This document shows positions 43,318 through 45,300 of a stretch of DNA of 45,300 bases, piece by piece. Numbering within the stretch: the stretch's first letter is position 1; each line of letters starts with the position of its first letter. The notes beneath the pieces were generated by a model. It searched no databases. It saw nothing but the letters and a program-made list of their open reading frames with translations, and had not been told where the DNA came from. The translations under genes and the position numbers were made by a program. This DNA comes from Aliivibrio_A kagoshimensis. GTDB lineage: Bacteria; Pseudomonadota; Gammaproteobacteria; Enterobacterales; Vibrionaceae. The stretch lies in the NCBI RefSeq assembly GCF_050337105.1, contig NZ_JAKJSQ010000031.1:1-45300 (forward strand), read 5' to 3'.

Positions 43318-44664
43318 TTAGATGTAGACTAATTTAGCCACAAAAATGGCGGTTAAAATGTACATGCTGATAGAGACTTGATTGGTTTTACCCGTCGCTA
43401 CTTTCAGTACGGTATAGGTGATAAACCCTAGAGCAATACCATTCGCAATCGAGAAGGTAAAAGGCATCATTAGCGCCGTGATTGCTGCAGGCGCTGAGTC
43501 CGTAAAATCATTCCAGTTCACATTTTTCATGCTGCCCATCATGACAAAAGCGACGTAGATCAATGCGCCTGCCGTGGCATACGAAGGGATCATTGCAGCC
43601 AATGGAGATAAGAAAATAGCGGCAACAAACAGCAGTGAAATGAACACGGCGGATAGACCAGTACGTCCGCCAGCAGCAACACCAGCGGCACTTTCTACAT
43701 AGCTAGTTACTGGTGGGCAACCAATACATGCGCCTGCAACACTGGCGACACTGTCCGCTTTTAATGCTTTGCTTAGTCCTTCAATACGGCCTGTATCTTT
43801 ATTCACAAGATTGGCGTGCTCGGCAACACCCATTAATGTTCCAGCAGTATCGAACATGTTTACAAACAAAAAGGCTAAGATCACACTGACCATTGAGATC
43901 TGCATGGCGCCGGCAATATCCATCGCTAAAAAGGTTGGTGCGATACTTGGTGGTGCAGCGAAGAGTCCATTGTACTCAACAAGACCTAACATCATGCCCA
44001 CAATAGTGACACTAATTATGCCGATTAAAACAGCGCCGAAGATTTTTCGTTCACTCAGTACTGCAATGATCAAGAAACAGATTGCTGCAAGTAGGGCATT
44101 AGGTTCAGCAAAGTTGCCTAATGAGACCAGTGTCGCTGGGTTCTCAACGACGATACCGGCTGTTTTAAGACCGATTAAGCCTAAAAAGAGTCCGACACCT
44201 GCTGTCATGGAGCAGCGAAGGCTGGTAGGAATACTCTCTATGATCCACTCTCGGACTTTATAAAAACTCATACCGACAAATAGAATACCGGAAAGAAAGA
44301 CCGCCCCCAGAGCGACTTCCCAGCTATAACCCATTTCACCAACGACGGTGAATGAGAAAAACGCATTTAACCCCATGCCTGGTGCTAGACCGACTGGCCA
44401 GTTAGCAAATAGCCCCATTAATAGAGTGCCAATGGCAGCCCCTACACAAGTCGCCACAAAAACAGCCCCTGGATCCATACCAGAAGCAGCCATAATACTT
44501 GGGTTCACAAAGATGATATACGCCATCGTCGCAAACGTCGTTACTCCGCCGAGTAGCTCATTTTTTACGTTGGTACCGTGCTCTTTTAGTTTAAAGAAGC
44601 GTTCAAGAAAAGATGAGCTTTCCTTAATTGGGTCGTTCAATGCATCAGTATTGGTATTATTCAT
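43318..44664 (-). CDS. AzgA-type purine permease
   Basis: A 448-residue inner-membrane transporter of the AzgA-like NCS2 branch, importing hypoxanthine, guanine or adenine. TNVKNELLGGVTTFATMAYI and VGLAPGMGLNAFFSFTVV near the N terminus, and CIGCPPVTSYVESAAGVAAG in the middle, are typical. The ATG at 44664 has AGAGGAAAG upstream; an in-frame 44703 start would extend it by 13 residues. It is 205 bp downstream of HIU hydrolase and 176 bp upstream of the other permease. Two hairpins occur in its leader. Confidence 0.9.
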   Translation of the reverse strand: MNNTNTDALNDPIKESSSFLERFFKLKEHGTNVKNELLGGVTTFATMAYIIFVNPSIMAASGMDPGAVFVATCVGAAIGTLLMGLFANWPVGLAPGMGLNAFFSFTVVGEMGYSWEVALGAVFLSGILFVGMSFYKVREWIIESIPTSLRCSMTAGVGLFLGLIGLKTAGIVVENPATLVSLGNFAEPNALLAAICFLIIAVLSERKIFGAVLIGIISVTIVGMMLGLVEYNGLFAAPPSIAPTFLAMDIAGAMQISMVSVILAFLFVNMFDTAGTLMGVAEHANLVNKDTGRIEGLSKALKADSVASVAGACIGCPPVTSYVESAAGVAAGGRTGLSAVFISLLFVAAIFLSPLAAMIPSYATAGALIYVAFVMMGSMKNVNWNDFTDSAPAAITALMMPFTFSIANGIALGFITYTVLKVATGKTNQVSISMYILTAIFVAKLVYI

Positions 44665-44724
44665 GACGAACTTTCCTCTTAGTGTGCCATTGTCGATATG
44701 CATCTTAGTGATGAGATCGAGATG

Positions 44725-44748
44725 AAAAATGCTCGTTACTACTGAGCA
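44725..44748 (-). terminator. Terminator-like hairpin in the AzgA gene leader
   Basis: On the minus strand TGCTC and GAGCA pair around nine bases and are followed by five Ts, 60 nt before the permease ATG. The stem is short, so it may be an attenuator rather than a strong terminator. Confidence 0.4.
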
Positions 44749-44792
44749 AATCTTTGTAGAATTGTTGTTGATGTTGTTATTCGATGTATACA

Positions 44793-44819
44793 GATAACGC
44801 GCATGTACCTGCGCTTATC
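44793..44819 (-). promoter_or_regulatory. Stable leader hairpin upstream of the AzgA gene
   Basis: GATAA-GCGCA and TGCGC-G-TTATC pair with one bulged base around a 6-nt loop. It precedes the terminator-like hairpin by about 45 nt. It might protect mRNA or take part in attenuation. Confidence 0.4.
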
Positions 44820-44859
44820 CCGACTGATTATCGTGGTATCTGTTGTTGCGGCTTAACCT

Positions 44860-44879
44860 TGGCAGTTAATTAACTGCCA
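44860..44879. promoter_or_regulatory. 20-bp perfect palindrome over the HIU hydrolase stop
   Basis: TGGCAGTTAATTAACTGCCA is a perfect palindrome that contains the uraH stop codon. As RNA it could form an 8-bp stem with an AATT loop, but no T run follows. Confidence 0.5.
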
Positions 44880-45223
44880 CGATAGGTTGAAAAACTGTAA
44901 GGAGAAACAAGAAGGGGCACATGGTAGTGCTGATCTTCATTATCGATACCAAAACGTATTACAACATCATCTAAAAATGGGATGGCTGACAGTTCAACGC
45001 CCTCCCTTTTAAAGTAAGGAGCGGTGTGGAAAACAAGCTGATATTTACCGGTAGAAAATTCAGTACCCTCTAGAATGGCGGAATCGGTACGGCCATCCGC
45101 ATTGGTAAAAACAGTATTAATCAATTGTGTAGATTCGCCTTCAATACGAAAAAGTTCTACTTTAATCTCTGACCCAGGCATTCCCTTTGCAGTATCGAGG
45201 ATATGTGTGGTTAATCTTCCCAT
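44870..45223 (-). CDS. uraH: 5-Hydroxyisourate hydrolase (transthyretin-like)
   Basis: A 117-residue soluble enzyme that hydrolyses 5-hydroxyisourate, the product of urate oxidation, to OHCU. Key residues are visible: His7 in LTTHILDT, Arg45 in GRTD, His101 in HYHVPLL, and the C-terminal signature YRGS. There is no signal peptide, so it should be cytoplasmic. Its ATG lies four bases after the stop of an upstream gene; AGGAGAG sits about 20 nt upstream within that gene, so translational coupling is likely. It leads the purine permeases on the same strand. No urate oxidase gene is in the window. Confidence 0.95.
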   Translation of the reverse strand: MGRLTTHILDTAKGMPGSEIKVELFRIEGESTQLINTVFTNADGRTDSAILEGTEFSTGKYQLVFHTAPYFKREGVELSAIPFLDDVVIRFGIDNEDQHYHVPLLVSPYSFSTYRGS

Positions 45224-45227
45224 CTGT

Positions 45228-45300
45228 CTACAGCGCGGTGCGCTCTCCTAATTTATCTGATTCAATTGGTACTCTATTACAATCTTCATTATGATTAAAT
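45228..45300 (-). CDS. C-terminal end of an unidentified upstream gene (partial)
   Basis: The last 23 codons of a minus-strand gene entering from beyond the right edge: FNHNEDCNRVPIESDKLGER followed by TAL and a TAG stop at 45228-45230. It ends four bases before the uraH ATG, so it belongs to the same operon. A loose resemblance to the C terminus of ureidoglycolate lyase (AllA) was noted but is too short to trust. The rest of the gene is outside the window. Confidence 0.6.
   Translation of the reverse strand, partial: FNHNEDCNRVPIESDKLGERTAL

Overview
The window looks like chromosomal DNA of a gammaproteobacterium, most likely Vibrionaceae (Vibrio or a close relative). This rests on gene content recognised by eye: a CdaR/GntP/glycerate-kinase locus, LutABC, a periplasmic YgjK-type GH63 enzyme, EmrD-like and MATE exporters, and two c-di-GMP proteins. 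Moderate GC and good Shine-Dalgarno sites fit this. No tRNA, rRNA or CRISPR array was seen.

Layout. 0-4.6 kb: a YciC-like membrane protein, then a probable D-glycerate locus (CdaR regulator, GntP-family permease, glycerate kinase) with a perfect inverted repeat upstream of the permease. 4.6-7.1 kb: a small acidic protein and a PAS-GGDEF-EAL protein. 7.1-11 kb: lactate-utilisation genes lutABC on the minus strand, divergent from a LysR regulator. 11-15.8 kb: a LonB-type protease, a MATE exporter and a PEP-CTERM protein. 15.9-20.7 kb: a BMP/PnrA-type nucleoside ABC importer (binding protein, double ATPase, two permeases). 20.8-24.8 kb: an EmrD-like exporter divergent from a LysR regulator, and an M3 metallopeptidase. 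25-34 kb: a DUF3541-like secreted protein, a GH63 lipoprotein, Yip1, a FetB-like permease, a RutR-like TetR, a CHASE4-type GGDEF protein and a phytase-like esterase.

34.2-40.4 kb is the accessory part. A 55-bp direct repeat of the 3' end of the downstream deaminase gene flanks it, with four differences that are all synonymous. This is the pattern expected when an element integrates into the 3' end of a gene and displaces the old end. Inside are a tightly overlapping three-gene operon (CHASE2 membrane sensor, small secreted SH3-like protein, M48-type metalloprotease lipoprotein), a dead IS3-family element, a small lipoprotein, and wreckage of a 'mobile mystery protein A/B' (HTH/Fic) pair. No integrase is visible. 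The CHASE2/SH3-like/M48 operon is the best candidate for an undescribed envelope system.

40.3-45.3 kb is a minus-strand purine catabolism and transport cluster: the end of an unidentified gene, 5-hydroxyisourate hydrolase, an AzgA-type purine permease, an NCS2 xanthine/urate permease and 8-oxoguanine deaminase. It fits biologically with the nucleoside ABC importer and, through allantoin, glyoxylate and glycerate, with the glycerate kinase locus. That link is an inference from pathway knowledge.
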